Shown here: positions 25,480 to 34,014 of the stretch, piece after piece
Numbering within the stretch: position 1 is the stretch's first letter
Layout: every line of letters begins with the position of its first letter
Assembly: GCA_030447245.1 (NCBI GenBank)
Contig: JAUJPG010000019.1
Coordinates: 38,644 to 102,643 of the forward strand
From: Chloroflexota bacterium
GTDB lineage: Bacteria > Chloroflexota > UBA6077 > JACCZL01
DNA: 64,000 nucleotides
Direction of reading: 5' to 3'
Position numbers and translations under genes: made by a program
Notes under the pieces: generated by a model
Seen by the model: the letters and a program-made list of their open reading frames with translations, nothing else
Told to the model about the DNA's origin: nothing
The model's database searches: none

Positions 25480-26403
25480 GCGGTCGTCGGCCTGACGGAG
25501 CACGGCGTAGACGGTGCGGAACGTCAGGGCGGCGACGCCGTGGCGCTCCGCGCGCCGAACGACCTCGCCGTGGATCGCGTCAACTTCGAGACGCTGACCG
25601 CGCTTTCGAGATCGGCATGCAACGACGTTCGGTGCGCCGGACCAAGTCGGTCGGCTGAGCCAGCGCCTGATCAACAGTCGCGTCGTCGAGCGCGATTTCT
25701 TCCGCGCGGGCGACGCTCGCGGCCTCGCCCACGAGCGTCGCGTACAGCTCGCGGGTGGCCGGGTGCCCGCGCCACTCGGCGGTCCCGAGCCGCGTCAGGC
25801 AGCCGAGCGCGCTGAGCGACCCCATCGCCAGCAGCTTGGCCCAGAGCGTCAGCTGGATGTCCTCGACCACGGATCGCCACCCCGGTGGGCTCAAGGACGG
25901 CGCGCGCCAGCTCAACGTGCTCACCTGCCTCCGACCCGAGCGCGCCCACTTCGAGGTACTCGGACTCGGGCGGCAGGACGTGCTCGATGACACCGGGAGC
26001 AACCCGGGTCCCGCCGCCAACCAGCGCTCCGCCGAGCACTGCGTCCGCGCCGTACGCCTGGGACAGCTGCTCGACGTTGCCAATCCGTTCTGGACGGTCA
26101 GAATCGCGGTGTTCGGGCCGACCATCGGCCGCAACCCCGGAATGGTGGCATCGTTGTCGTAGGTCTTGACGCAGAACAGGAGCAGGTCGGCCGGCCCGAC
26201 CTCAGTCGGGTCGTCGGTCGCGGGCAAACGAGCGTGCAGCTCGCCGTGGCCGCGGCTGCGACCAGGACTCCTCGGCCTTGATCGCGTCGAGGTGAGCGCC
26301 CTTGTCCAGCAACGTCGGCTCGGTTCCTCGGCGGCGCTGGAGCAAGATGCCCAGGTAGGCGCCGACACCGCCGGCTCCGGACGATCGCGATGCGCGCGGC
26401 CAT
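25480..26403 (-). pseudogene. ketopantoate reductase (PanE/ApbA), multiple frameshifts
   Basis: ATG 26403 behind GAGGGGAG starts an ApbA/PanE-type gene that must be read across several frames. Recognisable segments are the Rossmann start GAGGVGAYLGILLQ, then LLFCVKTYDNDATIPGLRPM, GPNTAILTVQNGL, GGALVGGGTRVAPGVIEHVL, LWAKLLAMGSLSALGCLTRL and the C-terminal EVDAIHGEVVRRAERHGV with LTFRTVYAVLR. At least five indels separate them. The enzyme would reduce 2-dehydropantoate to pantoate in CoA synthesis. It overlaps the upstream peptidase stop as TAATG, so the pair was a coupled operon. The 3' limit is approximate. Confidence 0.72.
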
Positions 26404-27520
26404 TACTCCCCCTCGGCGCGGCGGCCGCGACGATGCCAAGCAAGAAGTCCGCCAGCCGCCCAAGGTCGGCCGTGGCGATGTGCTCGTCGCGGGTGTGCGG
26501 GCGGCGCATCGCCGCGCTCAGGCAGACCGATGGCAGGCCTAGCTCGGCGAAGGTGTTGGCGTCGCTGCCGCCGCCGGTCGCCACCGCGCGATACGGCACG
26601 CCGGCCGCCTGAGCGCCGGCCCGCGCCAGGCGGACGGCTGGATCGTCCTCGGCGAGGCGGTAGGCGCGGTATTCTCGACGCGAGCTGTACTCCAGGGTGC
26701 AGCCAGTCTCGGCAGCGGCGGCCTCCCACCCTTCACGGAGGTCGGTCAGCACCCGGTCCAGCTTGCCGTCATCGAGCGAGCGCGCCTCGGCCTCGATGGT
26801 GGCGCGGGCCGGCACCGCGTTGCGAACTGAGCCGCCACTGACCAGGCCGACGTTACAGGTCGTGTCCTCGTCCAGCCGGCCGAGCGGCGTGCGGACGATC
26901 GCCCGCGCCGCGGCGAGGATCGCGCTGCGTCCCTGCTCCGGCTCCATGCCAGCGTGGGCCGCCGCGCCGACGAACGTGGCGCTGATGCTCTCGTAGCTCG
27001 GGGCGGCCGCGATGATCGTGCCAACGTCGCCTTCCGCGTCCGGCACGAAGCAGAGCTTGGCGTGAAGCTTAGAGACGTCGACCAGCCGAGCGCCGAGGTG
27101 GGCTCGCTCTTCGCCCCAGGTCAGCACAACCTCCAGCGGAGGGCGGGACAGCTCAGACTCCCGCAGCACCCGAAGCGTTTCGAGAATCGCGGCCAGTCCC
27201 GCCTGGTCGTCGGCACCGAGGATCGTCTCGCCCTCGCTCCGGACCACCCCGTCCTGCACGATCGGACGGATGCCCTCGCCGGGCTGCACCGTGTCGAGGT
27301 GGGCGCTGAGGGCGATCGGCAGCCCTGTGCCGCCGGGCAGCCGTCCGATCAGGTTGCCGACTCCATCCGGGCCGCTGCGATCGTGCTCGACGGCGAGCCC
27401 GAGCGCGTCTAGCTCCGCCATGAGGCGCTCGGCAATCGCCTGCTCCTTGAACGTTGGCGAGTCGATCCTCACCAGGTCGAGGAAGGTTTGGGTCACCCGC
27501 TCCAGGTTCGCCTTGGCCAT
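26403..27520 (-). CDS. M20 family metallopeptidase (PepT-like)
   Basis: About 372 residues from ATG 27520 behind GGGGAG. Zinc-site motifs are SAHLDTVQP (His74, Asp76), GADDQAG (Asp104), TWGEERAHLGA (Glu137-Glu138), PDAEGDVG (Asp161) and the final RRPHTRDEHIA. This is the order of M20 aminopeptidases of the PepT-like type, which remove residues from small peptides in the cytoplasm. The open frame runs on for hundreds of codons, but the expected stop is the TAA at 26403-26405, reached if the five-G run just before it had six Gs. I take the apparent fusion to the next gene as an indel artefact. Confidence 0.85.
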
Positions 27521-27674
27521 TCGCGCACTCCCCTGCCACGCCGCGACTCCACAGTACACGATCCTGGCGCCGCGGCACAGCGGCGCCTGCACCTGCCGCC
27601 GCTTGGCCCGCAAGCTCCAGAACGGTCAGGCGATTTGGAGGGGCCAGAGTGGCGTCAGGCGGCTCGGGTCACCG

Positions 27675-28253
27675 TCAGCGTGGAGGCGCGGTGGAGGCCT
27701 GGGAGTTGATCCTCACGGTTGCGGTTTGACCGTCGTCCGAGTCGCTGCCGTGGCGATAGCGGGAGGCGCTGTACGCAAGGCGGCGGGCCCGATATTGCGG
27801 GTCATCATGGTAGCGAAGGCGCTCACGCTCGGCGTGACGACAGCGCTTGCAGAGCTGGCGCCCGCCGCTATCGGTTCGCCGCCGTCGCGTGACCCACACG
27901 CCGCACGTCCGGCAGGCAAATGACAGGTCGTCCGCGCCAGCAGGCTGGTGCGCCTCAACTTCGACAGGCGGTGCGGTCGTGTGCGCCGTCGGATGCAACT
28001 GCAGGAAACGCCGTCCGGCCTCGGCGGCGGTGGTGCACCCGGCAAATGCGCCGAACGTTGCGCGGGGCGGCACCGCGCGGAACAGCTCGACCGTGGCGCC
28101 GTCCTCGACGAGCCAGAAGTGGCCGTGCTCGGTCATGACGGCCCAGACGCGCGGCGTCGGCGCGCCGCGAGCCCGTGCGCGGACCAGGCTGGCGGCCTGG
28201 ACCTCCATACCCAGCCGCTCGAGCACGTGCCCAGCAATCTGATCGGATTCCAT
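27675..28253 (-). CDS. uncharacterised protein with C-terminal zinc-ribbon-like cysteine motif
   Basis: 192 residues from ATG 28253 with AGGGG upstream. The first half (GHVLERLGMEVQAASLVRAR, HFWLVEDGATVELFRAVPPR) looks like a compact alpha/beta fold with no known signature. The second half holds FACRTCGVWVTRRRRTD and QLCKRCRHAERERLRYHDDP, a C-x-x-C...C-x-x-C zinc-ribbon pattern followed by a very basic helix (YRARRLAYSASRYRHGSD), as in some HNH-adjacent or nucleic-acid-binding proteins. No HNH catalytic residues are seen. It is leftward, separate from the peptidase. Function unknown; DNA or RNA binding is a guess from charge and cysteines. Confidence 0.5.
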   Translation of the reverse strand: MESDQIAGHVLERLGMEVQAASLVRARARGAPTPRVWAVMTEHGHFWLVEDGATVELFRAVPPRATFGAFAGCTTAAEAGRRFLQLHPTAHTTAPPVEVEAHQPAGADDLSFACRTCGVWVTRRRRTDSGGRQLCKRCRHAERERLRYHDDPQYRARRLAYSASRYRHGSDSDDGQTATVRINSQASTAPPR

Positions 28254-28639
28254 GTTGACCCCTAGGAATGTCCGGTGAAGATGGCCTGTGATTGGACAGA
28301 AGTGTTCCAAGGCAACAACCATGCCTTGCCCGTCCTGTGGCATCGAGGAGTGAGCGCTCGTGCAGGCAGCTCGTGGCCCAGGATGACGCGAGCGGGTGTG
28401 GTACGCCCTGCGGCCCTCGGGGCCAGCTGCGACAAATCCAACACGCCGGAGGTGATGGTTCGCGCCAGCGCGTGGGATGCAGCCGGCGCACCGAGCTACC
28501 GACCCGAGGCTCACCGGCGGTTCTTGCGACGACCCCGGCCTCTCCCGGACGTCCCGGTCGCGCCCACCAGCATCGACGGTCGCCACGGTCCGAAGCTGCT
28601 CGGGTCTCCTGGCTGCCCAAAGACGAACAGACGCGGCAG
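28254..28639. other. intergenic region without a supported gene
   Basis: 386 bases between the zinc-ribbon protein's start and the end of a luciferase-like gene. Open frames on both strands are long only because the DNA is GC rich; none has a start with a ribosome site or a recognisable product. It should hold the promoter of the zinc-ribbon gene and the 3' end of the operon to the right, but no clear hairpin or consensus promoter was found. Confidence 0.4.
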
Positions 28640-29650
28640 TCAGTCGTCAGGTGCCGGCCGTCCGTGGTCGCGCAGGGCTGGGATCACGTCAGCGCCGAAG
28701 CGGCGCACGGCGCGGAGCAGATCGGTGTGGGCCAGGTCCGGGTATTGCATCCGCAAGATCACGGTGTCCACGCCGAGGTCGCGGTAAGCGCGCAGGCCAA
28801 TGACGCAGTCGTCAGGCGTACCGAAAACGAGCTTTGGCTCCAGCTCCTCGAAGCGAAGCCTGGAATTGTACTTGTCGGCATCCGGGGAGCGGCGCTTCCA
28901 GCCGGCGTATGAAGCGTACAGGCGGAGAAGCGGCCCGGCGGCGATCCGACGAGCCTCGTCGCGCGAGTCGGCGACGAATCCGTCGCGCATCAGGATCACC
29001 TCACCTCGGGTACCTGCCGCGCGCGCGGCGTCTTTGAACCAGCCGATCTTCCTGGTCAACTCGTCCGGGCCGGCGTTCGCCGAGGCGATCCATCCGTCGC
29101 CGAGCCGGGCGACGCGCTCGATCGCCGGGCGTACGTGGGCGCCAATCCAGATCGGTGGCCGCGGCCGTTGGGCCGGGAGCACGCTGAGGTAGGCGCCAGG
29201 CCGAGCATACAACGAGTTTCTTCCCTCCAGCGTCTCGCCCGCCCAGAGTCGGGCGATCGTGTCGAGTCCGGCGAGCAGTCGTGGCACCCGCTCGGCCGGG
29301 TCGGAGCCGAACATGGTGAATTCCTCGGGACGGTAGCCGAGGACGACGCCGAAGATCAGGCGGCCGTCGGAGAGCTGGTCCAGGTTGGCCAGCTGCTCGG
29401 CCAGCAGAACCGGATCGTAGACCGGCAGGATGAAGCCAGCCGAGCATATCCCGAGCCGCCGGGTCCTGGCGGCCAGCCAGGTCAGCGTGGTCAACTGCTC
29501 CTGGAAGCCCTCCTCGTGAGCGTGCCGCTCGCCCAACGCCAGGAAGTCCCAGCCACACTCCTCCAGGGTGACCGCCTGCTCGGCAAGCTCCCGATGCACC
29601 GACTGCCCCGGCGCGTGGAAATACTGGTTTAGATACAGCCCGAAGCGCAT
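28640..29650 (-). CDS. LLM-class flavin/F420-dependent oxidoreductase
   Basis: 336 residues from ATG 29650. Luciferase-like barrel: FGLYLNQYFHAPGQSVHREL, WDFLALGERHAHEEGFQE, GICSAGFILPVYDPVLLAEQ, LDQLSDGRLIFGVVLGYRP and PPIWIGAHVRPAIERVARLG. GGRLxxGVGxGY-type motifs and the PIWIGA strand are those of F420/FMN-dependent oxidoreductases. It lies 10 bases after a GNAT gene and 4 bases further behind a DapA-family aldolase on the same strand, forming a tight three-gene operon. The shared pathway is unknown; a small hydroxy or keto acid is the common theme of such neighbours. Confidence 0.88.
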   Translation of the reverse strand: MRFGLYLNQYFHAPGQSVHRELAEQAVTLEECGWDFLALGERHAHEEGFQEQLTTLTWLAARTRRLGICSAGFILPVYDPVLLAEQLANLDQLSDGRLIFGVVLGYRPEEFTMFGSDPAERVPRLLAGLDTIARLWAGETLEGRNSLYARPGAYLSVLPAQRPRPPIWIGAHVRPAIERVARLGDGWIASANAGPDELTRKIGWFKDAARAAGTRGEVILMRDGFVADSRDEARRIAAGPLLRLYASYAGWKRRSPDADKYNSRLRFEELEPKLVFGTPDDCVIGLRAYRDLGVDTVILRMQYPDLAHTDLLRAVRRFGADVIPALRDHGRPAPDD

Positions 29651-29660
29651 GCGAGCTGCC

Positions 29661-30536
29661 TCATCCGATCTCCGGGCCGGCCGAGGTGTACAGGAGGTCG
29701 AGGTCGGCGGGAGGCGGGGGCGCACCGCGGGTCATCCGGATGAACGGCCGCACTGGCTCGAGGCCGAGGCGGGAAGCCAGGGCACCGGCATGCACATTGG
29801 GCAACAGGACGTCCATGACCACCCGAGTACCACCCAACGGGCGTAGAGTTTCGCGGACCAACGACTCGGCGGCGAGCTCGTCGAGCGCCACCAACGGGCC
29901 GACGTGGTGTCCGCGTGCCCCGGGGCGACTCAGCAGATAGCCGACGAGGTCGCTGCCGCGCTCGACGACCGTGCAGCCGTCCGGATGATCGCCGGCCAGG
30001 GATCGGAGCAGCCGAGCGCGGTCTGCGCCAAACGCCAGGGCGTCAAGCGCAAGCAGGGCCGGTAGGTCCGACGAGCGCAGCGGACGAGCGCCGCCGTCCA
30101 ACGACTCCCCACGAACCGACGCGACCTCGGGGATCACTCCAACGCATCGCTCCAGGCCGTACGCATCGACGTAGCCAAGCCGATCGTACATCTCCTTGCC
30201 GAGCGGCGTGGCGTCCAGCGCGATCGTCGCGATGCAGCGCCTGTCCAGGTACGCCATCGCGTGCTCGAACAGCGCGCGGCCAATGCCGCGGCGCCGATGG
30301 GCCGCGTCGACCAGCACCATGCCGATCCACGCCAGCGCCGGGCCGTAGGTCGTGACGGTCGCGGTGGCGACGGTCTGGCCGTCCAACTCGCCGACGAAGC
30401 AGCCGTCCGGCTCCCAGGCGAGCAGCCGTCGCCAATCGTCGTCTGACTGGTTCCAGCCGGCCTGTTCGCGCAGGCGCTGGCCGACCGGGATGTCGGACGT
30501 GGTCATCGGGCGAATGGTCAGTCCCGGCGAGGACAT
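29661..30536 (-). CDS. GNAT family N-acetyltransferase with second acetyltransferase-like domain
   Basis: 291 residues from ATG 30536, 4 bases after the DapA-family stop. The N-terminal GNAT domain (about residues 5-140) has GMVLVDAAHRRRGIGRALFE, the acetyl-CoA pyrophosphate loop R/Q-x-x-G-x-G/A. The C-terminal part (PLRSSDLPALLALDALAFGA, RPGARGHHVGPLVALDE, LPNVHAGALASRLGLEPVRP) matches the YitH/HsdE-type C-terminal acetyltransferase domain often fused to GNATs. The acceptor amine is unknown. The tight spacing in an aldolase/luciferase-like operon suggests it tailors a product of that pathway. Confidence 0.82.
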   Translation of the reverse strand: MSSPGLTIRPMTTSDIPVGQRLREQAGWNQSDDDWRRLLAWEPDGCFVGELDGQTVATATVTTYGPALAWIGMVLVDAAHRRRGIGRALFEHAMAYLDRRCIATIALDATPLGKEMYDRLGYVDAYGLERCVGVIPEVASVRGESLDGGARPLRSSDLPALLALDALAFGADRARLLRSLAGDHPDGCTVVERGSDLVGYLLSRPGARGHHVGPLVALDELAAESLVRETLRPLGGTRVVMDVLLPNVHAGALASRLGLEPVRPFIRMTRGAPPPPADLDLLYTSAGPEIG

Positions 30537-30540
30537 CTGG

Positions 30541-31503
30541 CTACGCGCGGACCGCAGTCGGCTGACGGAGCGCCGCGACGGCCGCGCGGACGTGCGCACG
30601 GTCGGCCGCTCCCAGAGACGGGCCAAACGGGTCATGGGCCGCGTCCTCGGGGATGACGCCCTCGGCGGCGAGAGCCCAGAGCATCCGCTGGATGTAGCCG
30701 TCCATCGGAGCGACGAACGTCGCCTGGGCAAAGGCGTCGACGCGGGCCGACAGCTCCACAAAGCGCGGCGCGTCGCCAGCGAACCAGGCCTCGAGGAGCT
30801 CGGCCTGGGGGCGGACGCAGGCGGCGCCCATGCCGATCAGCGCTGCCTCCGCGCCGCACATCAACGAGTAACCCAGGAACCGGTCTTCGCCGGTGATCAG
30901 CAGCGCTGCCGGGAACCGCTTGCGAACGAGGGCTGCGACATCCTGAAATGTCATCACGCTGTCGAGCGAGGCCATCTTGATGCCGACGACGTTCGGGAGG
31001 CCGAACAGCTCGCTTAGCACGTCCAGCGTGTAGGTGACGCCGCCGGCCGCCTCGTACAGGTAGAAGAGAATCAGCGGAGCGCCAAGGTCCGCCAGGGCGC
31101 GGTGGTGCGCGACGATCCGGCGATCTCGCTCGTCCGTTGGCAGCTCGCGATAGACGGTCGGAGCGTACGCCATCAGGGCGTCGGCCCCTCCACGCAGGGC
31201 GTCCTCCGCCATCTGCAGGGTGGCGTCGCCGAAGCCGTTGAGCCCGCCGTGGCGCGCGACATGAGCACCGACGCCGGCGACGATCGTCCGTGGAAAGCCG
31301 GCGCGCCAGGCGGCGAGTACGTGCTGTCGTTGCGCACGCTCCAGCAGCAATCCCCGTCCGGTGTGGGCCCAGACGGCAACGCCGGCAACCGGCTCACCGG
31401 CCATGTGCGCGACGTAGCTTGCCTGGGCCGCCGCGTCGACGCGCCCGCTCGGGCCGAACGGCACCGGAACGGCTGGGATGAGTCCCCCGCGCACATTCAG
31501 CAT
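30541..31503 (-). CDS. dihydrodipicolinate synthase/N-acetylneuraminate lyase family aldolase
   Basis: 320 residues, TIM-barrel class I aldolase. The Schiff-base lysine is in NVVGIKMASLDSVMTF, the catalytic tyrosine is in LILFYLYEAAGG, and GGLIPAVPVPFGPSGRVD is the standard start. The GxxGE loop of true DapA is replaced by WAHTGRG, so lysine biosynthesis is unlikely; the protein belongs to the broad DapA/NanA group of 2-keto-acid lyases and dehydratases. It is the first gene of a leftward operon (aldolase, GNAT, luciferase-like). An IS3 relic ends only 55 bases upstream of its start and may have taken the native promoter. Confidence 0.85.
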   Translation of the reverse strand: MLNVRGGLIPAVPVPFGPSGRVDAAAQASYVAHMAGEPVAGVAVWAHTGRGLLLERAQRQHVLAAWRAGFPRTIVAGVGAHVARHGGLNGFGDATLQMAEDALRGGADALMAYAPTVYRELPTDERDRRIVAHHRALADLGAPLILFYLYEAAGGVTYTLDVLSELFGLPNVVGIKMASLDSVMTFQDVAALVRKRFPAALLITGEDRFLGYSLMCGAEAALIGMGAACVRPQAELLEAWFAGDAPRFVELSARVDAFAQATFVAPMDGYIQRMLWALAAEGVIPEDAAHDPFGPSLGAADRAHVRAAVAALRQPTAVRA

Positions 31504-31624
31504 GGACCCGCCCCCTGGAGCATGCCACAGGATGGCCGATCAGGCAGCAGTCTGCAAGTGGACTTGACCCGATTTGGTGGACACCGACAATGAGGAGGGC
31601 AGCATGACCCTCGCAGGAGTCCAC

Positions 31625-31979
31625 ATGGCGCAACGAGCGAGACGGATGTTCACGGCGGGAGTTCAAGGGGGAGACGGATGTTCACGGCGGAGTTCAAGGG
31701 GGAGACGGATGTTCACGGCGGAGTTCAAGGGGAGACGGTCGCGCTGATCCGGGCCGTCGGGCAAGAGCCTCGGGCAAGTCTGCCGGGACCTGGACCTGAC
31801 CGAGACGGCGGTCCGCCGCTGGGTCCAGCAGGCGGAGGTGGATGCCGGGCAGCGGTCGGGGGGGACGACGACGGCGGGAGGAACTGGCGCGGCTACGTCG
31901 GGAGAACCTGGTGCCGCGGCAGGAGCGGGAGATCCTGGTAAAAGCGGCGGCCTTCTTCGCCAAGGAGACGACCCGATGA
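31625..31979 (+). pseudogene. IS3-family OrfA (helix-turn-helix subunit), frameshifted
   Basis: Native start is ATG 31625 (MAQRARRMFTAEFKGE). A tandem repeat of the MFTAEFKGE-coding unit then breaks the frame, after which VALIRAVGQ, CRDLDLTETAVRRWVQQAEV and VKAAAFFAKETTR can be found in shifting frames. The OrfA helix-turn-helix is thus all there but cannot be read through. It ends in ATGA overlapping orfB. Confidence 0.7.
31639..31731 (+). repeat. three tandem repeats at the start of orfA
   Basis: Three head-to-tail copies of GAGACGGATGTTCACGGCGG followed by AGTTCAAGGGG, at 31639-31670, 31671-31701 and 31702-31731. The copies are 32, 31 and 30 bases, differing only in the length of G-runs, and a fourth copy begins (GAGACGG). 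Each unit carries an ATG and encodes MFTAEFKGE, so only the 30-base unit keeps the frame. Confidence 0.85.
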
Positions 31980-32844
31980 GCCGGGCCTGGCTCATCGCGG
32001 TGGAGCAGGCCGGCATCCGGCCGTCCGGCTGTGTCGCGTGCTCGGGGTCTCGCCGAGCGGATTTTATGCCTGGAGCACGCGGCAGCCGTCGGCACGCGCG
32101 GTGGCCAACGCGGCGCTGACCGCCCGGATCCGGGCGGTGCACGGGCGCAGCCGCGGCATCTACGGGGCACCACGCGTCCACGCCGAGCTGCGGGTTCAGG
32201 GGACGGCTGCCGCGCGCAAGCGGGTTGCGCGGTTGATGCGAGAGGCCGGGCTGGTCGGCTGTCGGCCGCGGGGGGTCCGCCGCACGACGATCTCCGACCC
32301 GACGACCCAAGCCGCTGACCTGGTGCAGCGGCGCTGTTCGAGCGACGTGGACCGGCTCTGGGTCGCGGACATCACCGATGTTCGGACCGACCAGGGCTTG
32401 GGCTGTACCTGGCGGCCATCCTCGACGCCGGGCCTCGCCGGTGGTCGGCTGGGCGCTGGCCGATCACCTGCGCACCGAGCTGGCGCTGGACGCCCTCACC
32501 ATGGCGCTGGCCGGACGCCGTCCTGCTGCCCGGCCTGATCCACCATTCCGACCGCGGCACCCAGTACCTGGCCGGGGCCTACACCGGCCGGCTGGCCGAG
32601 CACCGCCTCCAGCAGAGCGTCGGCCCCGGGGACGTGCTGGGACAATGCCGTCGCTGAGAGCTTCTTCGCCCACTCAAGACCGAGCTGCTCCATCGCCAGA
32701 CCTGGGCGACCCGACAGCAGGCCAGGACGGCCATCTTCGAGTACATCGAGGTCTTCTACAATCGTCATCGTCGACATTCCACCCTCGGCTATCTCTCCAG
32801 CCGAGTTCGAAGCGCGCTACCATCTCCAGGCGGTCGCCGCCTGA
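31976..32844 (+). pseudogene. IS3-family OrfB (DDE transposase), frameshifted
   Basis: Reading in shifting frames from ATG 31976: LCRVLGVSPSGFYAWSTRQP, ARIRAVHGRSRGIYGAPRVH, ARLMREAGLVGCRPRGVRR, DRLWVADITDVRTDQG (first catalytic aspartate), IHHSDRGTQYLAGAYT (second), and EYIEVFYNRHRRHSTLGYLS (region after the glutamate). Frameshifts lie near 32030, 32400, 32535, 32640 and 32800. A complete but unreadable transposase. Confidence 0.8.
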
Positions 32845-33121
32845 TCAGACTCTCCACCGAAACGGGTCATCTCCAAAGGCATCGGCAGATCCGCTGCTGC
32901 CTTGCCCCACGCAACCGGCCACTGATAGACTCCACCCGGCCGTCACGCCGTGGCCACCGAATGCCGGCCGCAAGGCCGCGGTCCCTGAGGACGAGCTGCA
33001 TGCACGGCCTTTCCATACGCAGGGTGCCTCGCACCCGTGCCGCGAGCGCGCAAGACCCGAGCGCTTCGCCCGCCAGGCCCCTCTGCCCGGTCGGCTGGGT
33101 TGGGGCTGCCTGCTGAGCGCC

Positions 33122-34012
33122 GTGCCGATCCGCGACTTCTTCCATCGGCGTGGCGCTGGCAGTCCGGACATCCCGGATGATCTCTGGGCCAGGTGCGGCA
33201 ACGAACGCTGCAGGGATCTCATCTACAGCCGCGAGTTCGAGAAAAACCTGCGCGTCTGCTCGAAGTGCGAGCACCACACCCGCCTGTCGGCGCGCGCGCG
33301 GATCGCCCAGCTTCTGGACCCGAACAGCTTCCACGAAGAGGACGCCGAGCTTCGGCCCGGCGACCCGCTCGGCTTCGTCAGCGACGGCCAGCCGTACCGC
33401 GACAAGCTCGCCGACTCTCGCGAGAAGACCGGTTTGGAGGAGGCCGTCCTCTGCGGAACCGGCCGGATCGAGGACGTCGCGATGCGGGCGCTTGTCGCCG
33501 ACTTTGGGTTCATGGGCGCCAGCATGGGCTCGGTCGTCGGGGAGAAAGTCGCTCGTGGAGTCGAGCGCTCGGTTCAGGACCGCCTGCCGCTCGTGGCAGT
33601 GTGCGCCTCGGGAGGCGCCAGGATGCACGAGGGGATCTTCTCTCTGATGCAGATGGCCAAGACCGCCGCCACGCTGGCCCGACTTGCGGAGGCCCAGGTG
33701 CCGTTCTTCGCCCTGCTGACGGACCCGACCACCGGCGGCGTGACCGCCAGCTTCGCCGGCCTGGGTGACGTGCTCCTGGCCGAGCCGGGCGCGCTGGTTG
33801 GCTTCGCGGGACCGCGTGTCATCGAGCAGATTACCAAGCAGAAGCTGCCCCCGCGCGCCCAGCGGTCCGAGTTCCAGTTGGAACACGGGATGATTGACCT
33901 GGTGGTCCACCGCCGCGACCTGCGGCCAACGCTCGGTCGCCTGCTCCGCCACTACAGCCCGCCAACCGCGTACGCGGCCGGCGGACCGAGCCGCAACGGG
34001 AAGGAGGCCTGA
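33122..34012 (+). CDS. accD: acetyl-CoA carboxylase carboxyltransferase subunit beta
   Basis: 296 residues from GTG 33122 (VPIRDFFHRR); the frame is open far upstream through the IS3 relic, which is not coding. An N-terminal zinc ribbon uses Cys25, Cys30, Cys46 and Cys49; the first pair is C-x4-C rather than the usual C-x2-C. The crotonase-like carboxyltransferase core has CASGGARMHEGIFSLMQMAK and LTDPTTGGVTASFAGLGD. With AccA it transfers CO2 from carboxybiotin to acetyl-CoA to make malonyl-CoA for fatty acids. AccA begins 2 bases after its stop; accB and accC are elsewhere. Confidence 0.93.
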   Translation: MPIRDFFHRRGAGSPDIPDDLWARCGNERCRDLIYSREFEKNLRVCSKCEHHTRLSARARIAQLLDPNSFHEEDAELRPGDPLGFVSDGQPYRDKLADSREKTGLEEAVLCGTGRIEDVAMRALVADFGFMGASMGSVVGEKVARGVERSVQDRLPLVAVCASGGARMHEGIFSLMQMAKTAATLARLAEAQVPFFALLTDPTTGGVTASFAGLGDVLLAEPGALVGFAGPRVIEQITKQKLPPRAQRSEFQLEHGMIDLVVHRRDLRPTLGRLLRHYSPPTAYAAGGPSRNGKEA

Positions 34013-34014
34013 TC

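Larger units (their letters stand above)
31559..32875 (+). mobile_element. IS3-family insertion sequence, decayed
   Basis: 1,317-bp element with imperfect 27-base terminal repeats: the left end starts TGGACTTGACCCGATTTGG (31559-31585) and the right end (32849-32875, reverse strand) starts TGGAGATGACCCGTTTCGG; 20 of 27 positions agree. The flanks carry AAG on both sides (31556-31558 and 32876-32878), a possible 3-base target duplication. Inside are orfA and orfB in the -1 overlapping arrangement of IS3 elements. It sits between a DapA-family gene and accD. Confidence 0.8.

Noticed and set aside
25580..27613. A 677-codon peptidase-reductase fusion
   Set aside because: The joined frame leaves the PanE family at once and has no stop only because a G-run before the natural TAA is one base short.
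32378..33121. Long N-terminal extension of AccD
   Set aside because: This frame passes through the IS3 relic and is not conserved; GTG 33122 gives a standard AccD.
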